The notes under the pieces are model-generated. The model ran no database searches. It was given only the letters and a program-made list of their open reading frames with translations, and was not told the origin of the DNA. A DNA stretch of 61,637 nt from an uncultured Pseudomonadales bacterium (GTDB lineage Bacteria > Pseudomonadota > Gammaproteobacteria > Pseudomonadales > Balneatricaceae). Made by a program: the position numbers and the translations under genes. The stretch covers positions 1 through 61,637 of the forward strand of contig CALKFY010000009.1 of assembly GCA_938084925.1 (NCBI GenBank), written 5' to 3'. This document shows, piece after piece, positions 8,661-18,279 of the stretch (its first letter is position 1; the number at the start of each line of letters is the position of its first letter).

Positions 8661-9473
8661 ATGTCAGCAACACAACAACGGGTTTTATGTGAAGTAGATA
8701 ATCGTGGTATCGCCACCATGACCCTTAACCGCCCTGACAAGCACAATGCCTTTGATGATGCCATGATCAACGAAATGGTCGAGCATCTGCAGAACCTAGC
8801 GCAGGATGCCTCTATTCGTGCGCTTATTGTGGCAGGTACAGGCAAAAGCTTTTCTGCCGGTGCTGATTTAGCTTGGATGCAACGCATGGCCGAATACGAC
8901 CGTGACGCTAACCTCGCCGATGCCCAACAACTGGCCCTACTCATGCGCCTGTTGGATGATTTTAATCGTCCAACTCTAGCCTTGGTTAATGGCGCTGCCT
9001 TTGGTGGTGCCGTGGGTCTGATGGCCTGCTGCGACAGCGTCATTGCCGTTGACAACGCCAAGTTCTGCCTAAGTGAAGTACGTATTGGCTTGATCCCTGC
9101 TGTTATCAGTCCTTTTGTTGCCAACAAGCTAGGTAACTCTTGGGGCCGTCACTTGATGACCAGTGCTGCCGTATTTGATGCCGCACAAGGCCGTGAAGTT
9201 GGTCTAGTGCATCAGGTAGTGGCCATTGATGAACTGGCCGCTGCCGGTGAACAATGGATCAAGCAAACGCTAAACAACAGCCCCGAAGCCGTGGCCCATA
9301 TTAAGCAGCTGTTGCGTGAATTTGATAGCAACGCACCATTAGCTAAGGAAAGCTTAGCCAGCACAGAGGCCGCTACCACTGGGGCTATCGCCGATATTCG
9401 TGTGAGTGAAGCAGGCCAAGCTGGCCTGCAAGCCTTCCTTACCAAACAACCTGCACCTTGGCAGCAATCCTAA
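8661..9473 (+). CDS. liuC: 3-methylglutaconyl-CoA hydratase
   Basis: Hydrates 3-methylglutaconyl-CoA to HMG-CoA. The start is placed at the ATG at 8661, 7 bp after AAGGAG, giving 270 aa and no overlap with liuB. The crotonase fold shows SFSAGADLAWMQRM near residues 63-76 and the active-site segment LSEVRIGLIPAVISPFV with Glu139. The first of the two usual hydratase glutamates is absent (GGAVGL), which is common in the methylglutaconyl-CoA group. It lies between the two carboxylase genes, the usual place. Confidence 0.92.
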   Translation: MSATQQRVLCEVDNRGIATMTLNRPDKHNAFDDAMINEMVEHLQNLAQDASIRALIVAGTGKSFSAGADLAWMQRMAEYDRDANLADAQQLALLMRLLDDFNRPTLALVNGAAFGGAVGLMACCDSVIAVDNAKFCLSEVRIGLIPAVISPFVANKLGNSWGRHLMTSAAVFDAAQGREVGLVHQVVAIDELAAAGEQWIKQTLNNSPEAVAHIKQLLREFDSNAPLAKESLASTEAATTGAIADIRVSEAGQAGLQAFLTKQPAPWQQS

Positions 9474-9485
9474 GAGGAGCCCAAG

Positions 9486-11462
9486 ATGATTAAAAACGAT
9501 ATGTTGAAATCCGTATTAATCGCCAACCGTGGTGAAATCGCCTGTCGTGTCATCAGCACGGCCCGTAAAATGGGTATCCGTACCATTGCCGTGTATTCCG
9601 ATGCAGACGCGCAAGCGTTACATGTAAAGCAAGCTGACGAAGCCTGGCACCTTGGCGGTGCTGCCGCCGCTGATAGTTATTTGCGCGCCGACAAGATTCT
9701 CGCCATTGCCCAACAAGCTGGCGCGGAATCTATTCACCCTGGCTATGGCTTCTTATCTGAGAACGCCGAATTTGTTGCAGCCTGCCAAGCCGCTGGCATC
9801 GCCTTTATTGGCCCAGACACTCACGCCATTGAACAAATGGGTAGTAAAAGTGCTGCCAAAATCATTATGACGGATGCCGGTATTCCGTTAGTTCCGGGCT
9901 ACCATGGTGATAATCAAGATCCAGATTTCTTACAACAGCAAGCAGATAGCATGGGCTATCCCCTACTGATCAAAGCCGTCGCCGGTGGTGGTGGTAAAGG
10001 CATGCGTGTAGTAGAAAACAGCGCTGAATTCAAAACTCAGCTAGCGGGTGCCTCACGTGAAGGCAAGGCAAGCTTCTCCAACCCTGATGTATTGCTAGAG
10101 CGCTACCTAGTTCAACCACGTCACGTGGAAGTACAGGTATTCTGTGACCGTCATGGTAATGGCGTTTACTTGGGCGACCGTGATTGCTCTGCCCAACGTC
10201 GTCACCAAAAGGTTATTGAAGAAGCACCAGCACCGGGCTTGTCGGACCAGCTTCGCAAAGCAATGGGCGAAGCGGCGGTATCTTCAGCCAAAGCCATTCA
10301 ATACGTTGGCGCAGGTACCGTTGAATTCCTACTCGATAGCGATGGCAGCTTCTTCTTCATGGAGATGAACACCCGCCTACAGGTAGAACACCCAGTGACG
10401 GAAATGGTTACCGGCCAAGACCTTGTTGCTTGGCAGCTAAAGGTGGCTTCTGGTCAGCAACTGCCATTGCAGCAGGCCGACATCAAGTTACAAGGCCACT
10501 CCTGCGAAGCACGTATTTATGCGGAAGACCCACTACAGGACTTCCAACCTTCTACAGGCACCATTAATTACCTACAACAGCCAGCCACTAGCGAGCATGT
10601 ACGTGTAGATACTGGTGTTATTGAAGGTGATGCCATTAGTCCTTTCTATGACCCAATGATTGCCAAGCTGATTGTGTTTGCCGAAGACCGCGAACAAGCT
10701 CTAGCCAAGCTAGACCGCAGCCTAGCGGACTATCATTTGCAAGGTATCAGCACCAACATCGATTTCCTACGTCGCTTAGCGACCTTGGATGACTTTGCTA
10801 AGGCTGACTTGCACACAGGTATCATTGAACAACATCAAGATACCTTGTTGGTACCTGCTAGTTTGGATGCAGCAACTACCTTGGCCCTAACTTGCCTAGC
10901 GCAGATTCCGCAAGCAGGCAACGCTGGTATGCGCTTGGGTCAAGCGTCTATGCTTAACCTAACGGCCAATATTGGCGCAGAAGATCTACGTATCAACCTG
11001 CAAATGAGCACTAGTTATACAGCCACCGTGACGCAAACTGATGCTGAGGATCAAGTTATCAACTTTACTGGTCAGCGCAATGGCAACCAGCTAAGCCTGC
11101 AGTTGGACGGCAAAACTACCTATGCTAGCTTCTACCAGCATGGGCTAGAACTAAGCCTATTTACCGCAGCTGGCAAGGTACAAGTTAACCTTAAGCAAGC
11201 CCATGTAGACGACTACGCTCAAGGTGGCGCTGGCACTGAAGGTGACATAGTAGCCCCTATGAACGGTAGTCTGATTGCTTGCATGGTTGAAGCCAATCAG
11301 CAAGTACAAGAAGGCGATGCTCTACTTGTGGTGGAAGCCATGAAGATGGAGCATACTATCTACGCCCCAAGTGCTGGTACCGTTACCGAAATCTACTATC
11401 AAGTCGGTGATCTAGTGGCAGCTGATGCCCAGTTACTGCACCTAGAAGTTGAGGAAGCCTAA
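9486..11462 (+). CDS. liuD: 3-methylcrotonyl-CoA carboxylase, biotin-containing (alpha) subunit
   Basis: Carries biotin carboxylase and biotin carrier functions for leucine breakdown. The 658-aa protein opens with the biotin carboxylase domain (KSVLIANRGEIACRVI near residue 8; the glycine-rich ATP loop AVAGGGGKGMRVV; the catalytic segment EMNTRLQVEHPVTEM). It ends in a biotinyl domain with VVEAMKMEHT, the biotinylated lysine being Lys620. AGAGGAG precedes the ATG at 9486, 13 bp after liuC. A biotin ligase is needed from elsewhere in the genome. It pairs with LiuB. Confidence 0.95.
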   Translation: MIKNDMLKSVLIANRGEIACRVISTARKMGIRTIAVYSDADAQALHVKQADEAWHLGGAAAADSYLRADKILAIAQQAGAESIHPGYGFLSENAEFVAACQAAGIAFIGPDTHAIEQMGSKSAAKIIMTDAGIPLVPGYHGDNQDPDFLQQQADSMGYPLLIKAVAGGGGKGMRVVENSAEFKTQLAGASREGKASFSNPDVLLERYLVQPRHVEVQVFCDRHGNGVYLGDRDCSAQRRHQKVIEEAPAPGLSDQLRKAMGEAAVSSAKAIQYVGAGTVEFLLDSDGSFFFMEMNTRLQVEHPVTEMVTGQDLVAWQLKVASGQQLPLQQADIKLQGHSCEARIYAEDPLQDFQPSTGTINYLQQPATSEHVRVDTGVIEGDAISPFYDPMIAKLIVFAEDREQALAKLDRSLADYHLQGISTNIDFLRRLATLDDFAKADLHTGIIEQHQDTLLVPASLDAATTLALTCLAQIPQAGNAGMRLGQASMLNLTANIGAEDLRINLQMSTSYTATVTQTDAEDQVINFTGQRNGNQLSLQLDGKTTYASFYQHGLELSLFTAAGKVQVNLKQAHVDDYAQGGAGTEGDIVAPMNGSLIACMVEANQQVQEGDALLVVEAMKMEHTIYAPSAGTVTEIYYQVGDLVAADAQLLHLEVEEA

Positions 11463-11463
11463 T

Positions 11464-12372
11464 ATGTCTTTGCCAAGCTCTTTGCCAAAAAAGGTACGTA
11501 TCGTTGAAGTAGGCCCCCGTGACGGTCTACAAAACGAACCCGGCCAAATGCTTTCAGCGAATCTGAAAGCTAACCTCATTGATCGCCTTGCCGCCGCAGG
11601 CATACGCGACATTGAAGCTGCCGCTTTTGTGCACCCTAAATGGGTGCCACAAATGGCCAACAGTGCTGAGGTACTAAATCTAATCAGCCGCCACAAACAC
11701 GTTAACTACAGCGCCCTTACGCCGAATTTACAAGGTTTGCAACGTGCCCTAGAAACGGGTGTGGACGAGGTGGCCGTATTTGGTTCCGCCAGTGAAAGCT
11801 TTAGCCAACGCAACACCAACTGCAGCATTGCCGAAGGTTTGTCCCGCTTTGAACCCGTTGCCAAAGCAGCGTTAGATGCCGGTTTGCGCGTACGCGGTTA
11901 TGTTTCCGCTGTTATTGACTGCCCTTATGAGGGTGCCATTGCTCCTACCAAGGTTGCCGAAGTCAGCGATGCTCTCATGCAAATGGGCTGCTACGAAATA
12001 TCCCTAGGTGACACTATTGGTACTGGCACACCAGGCCGTATGCTCGATATGCTTTCTGCTGTAACGCAATATGTACCTAGCCAAAACCTAGCTGGCCACT
12101 GCCATGACACCTATGGTCAAGCTTTGGCTAACATCTACGCCATGATGCAAGCCGGCGTTGCTAGCTTTGACAGTTCCATTGCTGGTTTGGGTGGCTGCCC
12201 ATACGCCAAAGGTGCCAGTGGCAACGTCGCTACAGAAGATCTAGTGTACATGCTGCACGGCCTAGGTATTCATACAGGCGTACAGTTAGATCGCTTGATT
12301 AAAGTTGGCCAAGACATCAGTGCCGACCTAGGCCGCACCAATGGTGCTAAAGTAGGCATTGCCTGTCAGTAA
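11464..12372 (+). CDS. liuE: Hydroxymethylglutaryl-CoA lyase
   Basis: Splits HMG-CoA to acetyl-CoA and acetoacetate, the last step of the leucine pathway. The ATG at 11464, 1 bp after the liuD stop and preceded by GAGG, gives 302 aa, the usual length. The signature VEVGPRDGLQNE near the N-terminus is the metal-binding/catalytic segment. LAGHCHDTYGQ supplies the metal-ligand histidines, and GLGGCPYAKGASGN contains the catalytic cysteine loop. The acetoacetate formed can be reactivated by the synthetase encoded downstream. Confidence 0.95.
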   Translation: MSLPSSLPKKVRIVEVGPRDGLQNEPGQMLSANLKANLIDRLAAAGIRDIEAAAFVHPKWVPQMANSAEVLNLISRHKHVNYSALTPNLQGLQRALETGVDEVAVFGSASESFSQRNTNCSIAEGLSRFEPVAKAALDAGLRVRGYVSAVIDCPYEGAIAPTKVAEVSDALMQMGCYEISLGDTIGTGTPGRMLDMLSAVTQYVPSQNLAGHCHDTYGQALANIYAMMQAGVASFDSSIAGLGGCPYAKGASGNVATEDLVYMLHGLGIHTGVQLDRLIKVGQDISADLGRTNGAKVGIACQ

Positions 12373-12509
12373 GCTAAGTATTAGCACTAGGCATATTTAG
12401 ACAAGTATTCGTCGATTAATATCAAAATCCAGGCTCAAATAAAGCGTTTAATAAGCGCTTAACTTAAGCTCTTAAAACATAGTCGGTAAACAGACTCGGT
12501 AATAGCATA

Positions 12510-14471
12510 ATGACAACAGCACTTTGGCAACCCAGCGCACAACGCATTAACGACAGTAACATGCAGCAGTTTATGTTGCACATGAATGCTAAGCATCAGC
12601 TAAACATGCAATCCTATGCCGACCTGCATGCTTGGAGCGTGGATGATATCGCTATCTTCTGGGATGAAATCTGGCAACTGTCTGGTGTTGTAGCACAGCA
12701 CAAAGGCGATACGGTTTTGAATCAAGGCAACCGTATGCCTGGAGCGGAGTGGTTCCCCGAAGCCAAGCTTAACTATGCTGAAAACCTACTTAAGCACCGT
12801 GATACTGCCACGGCCTTGGTATTTTGTGGTGAAAACGGCAAACGCTTAGAGCTATCCTACGCTGACCTATATCTGCGTGTCGCGCAGCTAAGCAGCGCTT
12901 TACGTCAGCACGGTATCCAAGCTGGTGATCGCGTGGCGGGCTTTATGCCTAACGTTATCGACACGGTAGTGGCCATGTTGGCCGCTAGTTCAATAGGCGC
13001 TGTGTGGAGCTCTTGCTCACCGGACTTTGGTATCAATGGTGTGCTTGATCGTTTTGGTCAGATCAAACCTCGTATCCTATTCACTACCGATGGCTATTTG
13101 TATAACGGCAAAAAGCTTAATTCTCTAGAGCGTGTTGCTGGTATTGCCGCACAACTAAATAGTATCGAACGCATCATCGTATGTGATCACGTTGATACCC
13201 GTGCTGACTTATCGGTATTAGAAGCAGCTGTACCTGGCAAGGCTGTTCACCTTAACGCCTTTATTGACGCCGAAGCCACAGAAGTTGAGTTCACACCGAT
13301 GAACTTCGCCGATCCTTTGTATGTGATGTATTCCTCTGGTACCACGGGCGTACCTAAGTGTATCGTGCACAGTATTGGCGGCACTCTATTACAACACAAC
13401 AAAGAACACATACTGCACACAGACGTAAAACGCGACGACGTGCTTTTCTACTACACTACTTGTGGTTGGATGATGTGGAACTGGCTAGTTAACGGCTTGT
13501 CTGTAGGTTGCACCGTGGTGCTATACGACGGCTCGCCTTTCAAGCAGCCTGCCATCATGATGGACATGGCTGAGCAAGAAAAAGTCAGTATCTTCGGTAC
13601 CAGTGCCAAGTATATTGCCGCTATCGAAAAAGCCGGCATCAAACCTGCTCAAAGCCATGATCTAAGTAACCTACGTGCCATCTTGTCCACGGGTTCGCCA
13701 CTGGCTCACGAGAGCTTTGACTACGTTTATACCGACATCAAACAAGACATCTTGCTAGCTTCTATCTCTGGCGGCACCGACATTGTTTCTTGTTTTGCCC
13801 TAGGCTGCCCTATTTTGCCCGTATACCGCGGTCAACTACAGTGTGCAGGCCTTGGCATGGCAGTAGAAATATTTAACGATGACGGCCATCCTGTGCAGCA
13901 AGAGAAAGGCGAACTAGTGTGTACCAAGCCCTTCCCTTGCATGCCTATCTATTTTTGGGATGATAAGGACGGCCGCAAATACCACGACGCCTATTTTGAT
14001 CAATTCGAAAACATCTGGGCGCACGGTGACTATGGCGAAATCACTGCCGAAAACGGCATTATCATCCATGGCCGCTCTGATGCCGTACTTAACCCAGGTG
14101 GCGTACGCATTGGTACCGCCGAAATCTACCGTCAGGTAGAAGCTGTTGCTGGTGTACAAGAAAGTATTGTCATCGGCCAAAGCTGGCAGGACGACGTACG
14201 CGTTATTCTGTTTGTGGTATTGAAGCCCGGCATCCAACTGGATGATGAGCTGGTTAAAACCATCAGACAACAAATCCGCTCCAACACGACACCACGCCAT
14301 GTACCAGCCAAGGTCATTCAAGTTGCTGATATTCCACGTACCATCAGTGGCAAAATCGTCGAACTAGCGGTACGCAAGGTAGTACACAACGAATTGGTTA
14401 AAAACAAGGATGCCCTAGCCAACCCAGAAGCGTTAGACTTGTTTGCCAATTTGCCTGAGCTACAAGATTAA
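12510..14471 (+). CDS. aacS: Acetoacetyl-CoA synthetase
   Basis: ATP-dependent ligation of CoA to acetoacetate, salvaging the product of the HMG-CoA lyase for the thiolase. The 653-aa length fits the AACS branch of the adenylate-forming family. The phosphate loop YSSGTTGVPK begins near residue 274, a GGTDIVS aromatic/acetoacetate-pocket segment lies mid-protein, and the hinge/C-terminal lysine motif RTISGKIVE lies near the end. The 137-bp gap after liuE leaves room for its own promoter, but I see no strong one. The substrate call rests on length and context. Confidence 0.9.
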   Translation: MTTALWQPSAQRINDSNMQQFMLHMNAKHQLNMQSYADLHAWSVDDIAIFWDEIWQLSGVVAQHKGDTVLNQGNRMPGAEWFPEAKLNYAENLLKHRDTATALVFCGENGKRLELSYADLYLRVAQLSSALRQHGIQAGDRVAGFMPNVIDTVVAMLAASSIGAVWSSCSPDFGINGVLDRFGQIKPRILFTTDGYLYNGKKLNSLERVAGIAAQLNSIERIIVCDHVDTRADLSVLEAAVPGKAVHLNAFIDAEATEVEFTPMNFADPLYVMYSSGTTGVPKCIVHSIGGTLLQHNKEHILHTDVKRDDVLFYYTTCGWMMWNWLVNGLSVGCTVVLYDGSPFKQPAIMMDMAEQEKVSIFGTSAKYIAAIEKAGIKPAQSHDLSNLRAILSTGSPLAHESFDYVYTDIKQDILLASISGGTDIVSCFALGCPILPVYRGQLQCAGLGMAVEIFNDDGHPVQQEKGELVCTKPFPCMPIYFWDDKDGRKYHDAYFDQFENIWAHGDYGEITAENGIIIHGRSDAVLNPGGVRIGTAEIYRQVEAVAGVQESIVIGQSWQDDVRVILFVVLKPGIQLDDELVKTIRQQIRSNTTPRHVPAKVIQVADIPRTISGKIVELAVRKVVHNELVKNKDALANPEALDLFANLPELQD

Positions 14472-14474
14472 CCA

Positions 14475-15287
14475 ATGACGCTATTGAAGAAACTGCCAGA
14501 CATCCTCGCCCAACCGCCTATAGAAGGCTGGCAAAGCAAGGATTTTGCTGGCATTGATCAGCTACACATTGGCGGTTTAAAGGCCACCCTAAAGCTACTC
14601 GACTGGCTACCCATTACGGCCCACAAAGGCTTGGATATGGGTGCAGGACTTGGTGGTTGCGCACGTTTATTAGCTTTAGAACACGGTTGTGATATGACCG
14701 CCAGCGATCTAGATGCTGCTTACATCGCTGCCGCACAACAACTAGACCAAGCCCTAGCTAGCAGCCCTAACTGCAATTACCTAGTAGCTGATAGTTTAGC
14801 TCTACCCTTTGCACCACAAAGCTTTGACTTTATCATCAGCCAACATGCCATGATGCCCATTGCCGACAAGCAAACCTTGTTGCAAGGTGCCTATGATGTA
14901 TTAAAGGCCGGCGGTAGCTTATTGCTGCATGAAGTCTATATAGCGGAAGATAAACAAGCCTCCCAAGTCGCCTACCCAACACCTTGGGCTCAAGAAGCCG
15001 CCCATAGCCATCTGCAAACTTGGCATGAGTTTGCAGATATGTGTGGGGATATGGGATGGGCAATGACTATGCAAGCTGATAAGACAGCAGAGAGCTTAGC
15101 GTGGATCAACGCCGCCCGGGATCAGCATAGCAAAGACAAAGATTCAGGTATCAGGCCTGTACGCAGCCCACTACACGCCGGCCTGGCCCTAGGCAAACAA
15201 GCAGCCACCATGAGCGCCAATGTCGCTTATAACCTGCAGAATGGATTTATAGAAGTACGCAGCGCGCTGCTGACACGCTTATCCTGA
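14475..15287 (+). CDS. Class I SAM-dependent methyltransferase, unknown substrate
   Basis: A 270-aa Rossmann-type methyltransferase. The SAM-binding glycine motif GLDMGAGLGGCARLL is near residues 53-67, the acidic loop ASDLD follows, and the post-motif KAGGSLLLHEVY lies near residues 138-149. It starts 3 bp after aacS, so it is very probably co-transcribed and perhaps co-translated with it. Acceptor substrate cannot be told from sequence; the fold resembles small-molecule enzymes of the UbiE/sterol type. A C-terminal stretch of about 60 residues past the core is unassigned. Confidence 0.75.
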   Translation: MTLLKKLPDILAQPPIEGWQSKDFAGIDQLHIGGLKATLKLLDWLPITAHKGLDMGAGLGGCARLLALEHGCDMTASDLDAAYIAAAQQLDQALASSPNCNYLVADSLALPFAPQSFDFIISQHAMMPIADKQTLLQGAYDVLKAGGSLLLHEVYIAEDKQASQVAYPTPWAQEAAHSHLQTWHEFADMCGDMGWAMTMQADKTAESLAWINAARDQHSKDKDSGIRPVRSPLHAGLALGKQAATMSANVAYNLQNGFIEVRSALLTRLS

Positions 15288-15289
15288 CA

Positions 15290-15457
15290 TCTCGTTCATT
15301 GCGTACCCAAAGCACTCCCTACGGTCGCGGGGCAGGCTCAGCGCAACGAAGCAATCTCTGCAACCCTGCACTTCTCCTGATGGAGATTGCCACGTCGCTT
15401 CGCTTAGCATGCCCCATGAGCGAAGCGAGTGCTTTGGGTACCTCGCAATGAAGGGAG
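15290..15457. repeat. Inverted pair of short interspersed repeats (family C)
   Basis: Two related copies face each other between the methyltransferase and EamA genes, which converge here. The shared 15-bp core GAGTGCTTTGGGTAC is at 15427-15441 and, inverted, at 15303-15317. Flanking blocks GAGATTGC, TGCCCC and GCAATGAA also match in order. A shortened relative is found at 44083-44117. No coding potential; it may act as a bidirectional transcript end because of its stem, though no T-run is present. Confidence 0.75.
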
Positions 15458-15483
15458 AATGGCATCTCTCAATGACGGAAAAT

Positions 15484-16341
15484 CTAAGACGCCAAACGCT
15501 CGCGGCGTTTGCGCCACACGTCTTGGCCGATCATGTTACCAATGATCATCAAGCCACCACCGAGTACTACCCACCAATCAAATAGCTCACCGTAAAGCAG
15601 CATGCCAAGCAAAGCCACTAGCGGCAGACGTAAAAAGTCCATAGCCATCAGTTTGCTCACTTCGGCCGTTTGCATGGCCTTAGAAGCGCAATAGTGAGCA
15701 GTAATACCTAGTACACCCACGATGACCACCCATATCCAACCATGGGTGGTTGGCATGGTCCAGTCGCCACCGGTGAGCAGAGCACTAATTGGCAGTTGCA
15801 TAAGCGTCATGTAAAAGACAATGGTGAGAGGGTGTTCGGTGGACACCAAACGTTTGTTATAGATAATAGCTATAGCAAAGCCAATGGCGCCAAACAACAT
15901 CACTAGCATACCGCCGGACAAGCCATCCGTATCAGGTTGAACCACAACCAGCACACCTAGCATACCTAAACCCACGGCTGTAGACTTACGCCATGTAATA
16001 CGCTCAGAGAGAAACACTGCGGCAATAAGCATTACCCATAGAGGCACGGTAAATTCAATAGCGAACACTTCAGCCAAAGGGATCATGCCGATAGCAAAAA
16101 ACCAGCTTGCCTGACCATAGAAGTGAAACAAGTTACGGGCCAAGTGCGTGTGTGTTCGCTGGGTAACAAATAGGTCTGGCTGGCGGCGCCAGTAGATAAT
16201 ACCCATGACAATAATTAAACCAACAAGGCCACGCAGGGTTAACACCTCAAAGGTATCCAAGGTACCACTGAGTTCGCGTGCCCCCACTGCCATTAAACAA
16301 AATGAACAGATGGCACCCAACATCCAAAGAACGGCTGTCAT
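15484..16341 (-). CDS. EamA/DMT-family transporter
   Basis: A 285-aa integral membrane protein with about ten hydrophobic segments and two EamA-like halves, the drug/metabolite transporter layout. Substrate unknown. Conserved-looking helix-end motifs include REL near residue 23 and RGLVGL near 35, as in DMT exporters. Its ATG overlaps the stop of the upstream sensor kinase gene by 4 bp (ATGA), so it should be translationally coupled to it. That coupling suggests its activity is linked to the same stimulus, but this is inference. Confidence 0.85.
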   Translation of the reverse strand: MTAVLWMLGAICSFCLMAVGARELSGTLDTFEVLTLRGLVGLIIVMGIIYWRRQPDLFVTQRTHTHLARNLFHFYGQASWFFAIGMIPLAEVFAIEFTVPLWVMLIAAVFLSERITWRKSTAVGLGMLGVLVVVQPDTDGLSGGMLVMLFGAIGFAIAIIYNKRLVSTEHPLTIVFYMTLMQLPISALLTGGDWTMPTTHGWIWVVIVGVLGITAHYCASKAMQTAEVSKLMAMDFLRLPLVALLGMLLYGELFDWWVVLGGGLMIIGNMIGQDVWRKRRERLAS

Positions 16342-18260
16342 AATGACATACTCATTAACTGAGGTATCTTAAGCGTAACGCGCAAGCCGTTTTCGGTCAT
16401 ATTTTCAAACAACACTTCACCATCCAGTTGATTCATAAAGTTTGCCGTATCATGCAAACCATTGCCGGCATGGGTGCCCACTTTGGTAGAAAAGTTGCGT
16501 TGAATAGCTGATTCCATTACATGGGGTTCCATACCCGGACCTTGGTCAGTCATTGAAATATGCAAATGACCATCTGCTTCAACCGCATCAATGATGATAT
16601 CACCACCTTGTAGCATAGCTTCCATGGCATTCTCTAGCAGTAACTGCCAAACTTTGGCAAATTGGTTGCGCGGTACCATGCTCACCCTGATATGTTCGTC
16701 AAAATTGTAACTAACTTCACAGCGGCGCGCTTGCAGTTTGGCGTACATACTTAACCCCACGTCTTCACATACGCCACGCAAGCTAAACTCCATCAGAGAT
16801 TTTGCTTTGGTTTTGCGGCCGGAGCTAACATGAAATATCTGTGCAATATCTTCGACTACATCGCCTATTACACGCCCCGGTTCGGCCATGCCACACTCTG
16901 CAAGCTCTTTCATCAAGTGAGTGCTCTTTTCCAAAACAATAGGTAGTTTGCTTAGATTAGCGGTACTATCTTTAGGCAATATCTCTAGGTCCTGTACGAC
17001 CTGTTCTATGTATTTATCCAGGCCCTTTTGTAGGCGATTAATAGCCTCGCGCTGCTGCCCCATAGTATGCAACTGAGAACTAATAGACGTCAGTGCATTA
17101 CCAATATTGTGGGCAACATCGATACGCACTTCTTCGCCACCATCCTTGAATGCACGGTAGCGTTCGGTCTCTTCGGCACGCTTGATATCTCTTAGGTCTT
17201 GAATATTGATAACCCAGTGAGTGCCACCGTCTGTGTCTATCGTGGCACTGTTAACTAGTACGGGGATTAATTTATTGGTGCGTGTACGTAGCTGCATCTC
17301 ATGCTGACTCTGCTCAACATGGGTAATTAAATCCCCTGCGCTGATACGCCCAACACTCGATAATACACTCTGTAGGCTATAGTCAGGAAGCTGCGCTTCC
17401 GTTATTGCGGTAAAACGATGAAAAGCAGGATTAGAGCGTAAAATTTGACCTTCTTCATCTACCACCAATAAGGCGTCCGACATGGACTGGATGATATTTT
17501 CTAAAGAGCGATTACTATAACGTAAATCAGCTGTCCGCTCCTCAACTAAGCGCTCTAAAGATTGATTCAATTCTTGCAGCTCATTCGTGGTAGCCAACAA
17601 ACTCGCTGACATATCGTTAAATAGACTGGCTGTTTCAGCTATCTCATCTTTACCACGAACCGGGATTTGCACACCATAATCGCCGGCAGAAATAGCTTTG
17701 GATGCTTTGCGCAAATCGGCTAGTTGACGCACTAACCAAGAACCTAAAAGATATGAAAATAAAGCAGATAAGAGTATCTCGGCCAGAGCCAAAGCACTGG
17801 TATTGTACAAGGCATTAGCAAGGCGCTCTTTAATATCGGCAACGTTTAAACCAATCTCAATCCGCCCGTAGGGTTCACCATCCACTTCAACAGCAGCAGT
17901 CTTAATAAACAGATGTTTGTCATCGACATAGCCTTCGTCTTGCTGCAACTGGGCACGAACTTCGGCACTAGGCAAGCTGCCCCCTGAAGTCAGCAGCTGG
18001 CCATAACCCCACACCTGCACGTAAGCCATGCCGTCGGTGGTCATTAGCTCCTGCACCGAAGTTTCTAAGGTAGCTAAATCAAAGGACAGTACAGGATCTT
18101 TGATCATACTGACAAAAAGCTGAGAGGTACTCTCCGCCCTTTGTAATAGCAAAGCTTCGTTGGATTCGCGCATCATATTGATGCTACTCCATACCAGAAT
18201 GATCAACAAACTGGCTTCTATAAGCGCAACACCAAGAATGGTTTTTAAGCGAAATGACAT
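16338..18260 (-). CDS. Membrane sensor histidine kinase (HAMP-PAS-HATPase) with atypical H-box
   Basis: A 640-aa kinase. TM1 is at about residues 8-27, an extracytoplasmic sensor region at 28-153, TM2 at about 154-176, HAMP at 177-230, coiled coil at 225-255, PAS at about 255-365, and the ATPase domain at about 520-636. The phospho-acceptor box is AHNIGNALTSI with His384; the residue after His is Asn, not the Glu/Asp of standard HisKA boxes. The ATPase core is intact (LLENAMEAM, DQGPGM, HAGNGLH). The gene follows a PhnD-like binding protein gene by 19 bp and overlaps the EamA gene. No response regulator lies nearby. The whole is a probable binding-protein-linked sensor; signal unknown. Confidence 0.87.
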   Translation of the reverse strand: MSFRLKTILGVALIEASLLIILVWSSINMMRESNEALLLQRAESTSQLFVSMIKDPVLSFDLATLETSVQELMTTDGMAYVQVWGYGQLLTSGGSLPSAEVRAQLQQDEGYVDDKHLFIKTAAVEVDGEPYGRIEIGLNVADIKERLANALYNTSALALAEILLSALFSYLLGSWLVRQLADLRKASKAISAGDYGVQIPVRGKDEIAETASLFNDMSASLLATTNELQELNQSLERLVEERTADLRYSNRSLENIIQSMSDALLVVDEEGQILRSNPAFHRFTAITEAQLPDYSLQSVLSSVGRISAGDLITHVEQSQHEMQLRTRTNKLIPVLVNSATIDTDGGTHWVINIQDLRDIKRAEETERYRAFKDGGEEVRIDVAHNIGNALTSISSQLHTMGQQREAINRLQKGLDKYIEQVVQDLEILPKDSTANLSKLPIVLEKSTHLMKELAECGMAEPGRVIGDVVEDIAQIFHVSSGRKTKAKSLMEFSLRGVCEDVGLSMYAKLQARRCEVSYNFDEHIRVSMVPRNQFAKVWQLLLENAMEAMLQGGDIIIDAVEADGHLHISMTDQGPGMEPHVMESAIQRNFSTKVGTHAGNGLHDTANFMNQLDGEVLFENMTENGLRVTLKIPQLMSMSL

Positions 18261-18279
18261 AACGACCGCTACGGTTTAA

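Noticed and set aside
12373-12385. Terminator after liuE (GCTAA-GTA-TTAGC)
   Set aside because: A 5-bp AT-rich stem without a T-run is too weak to support a terminator.
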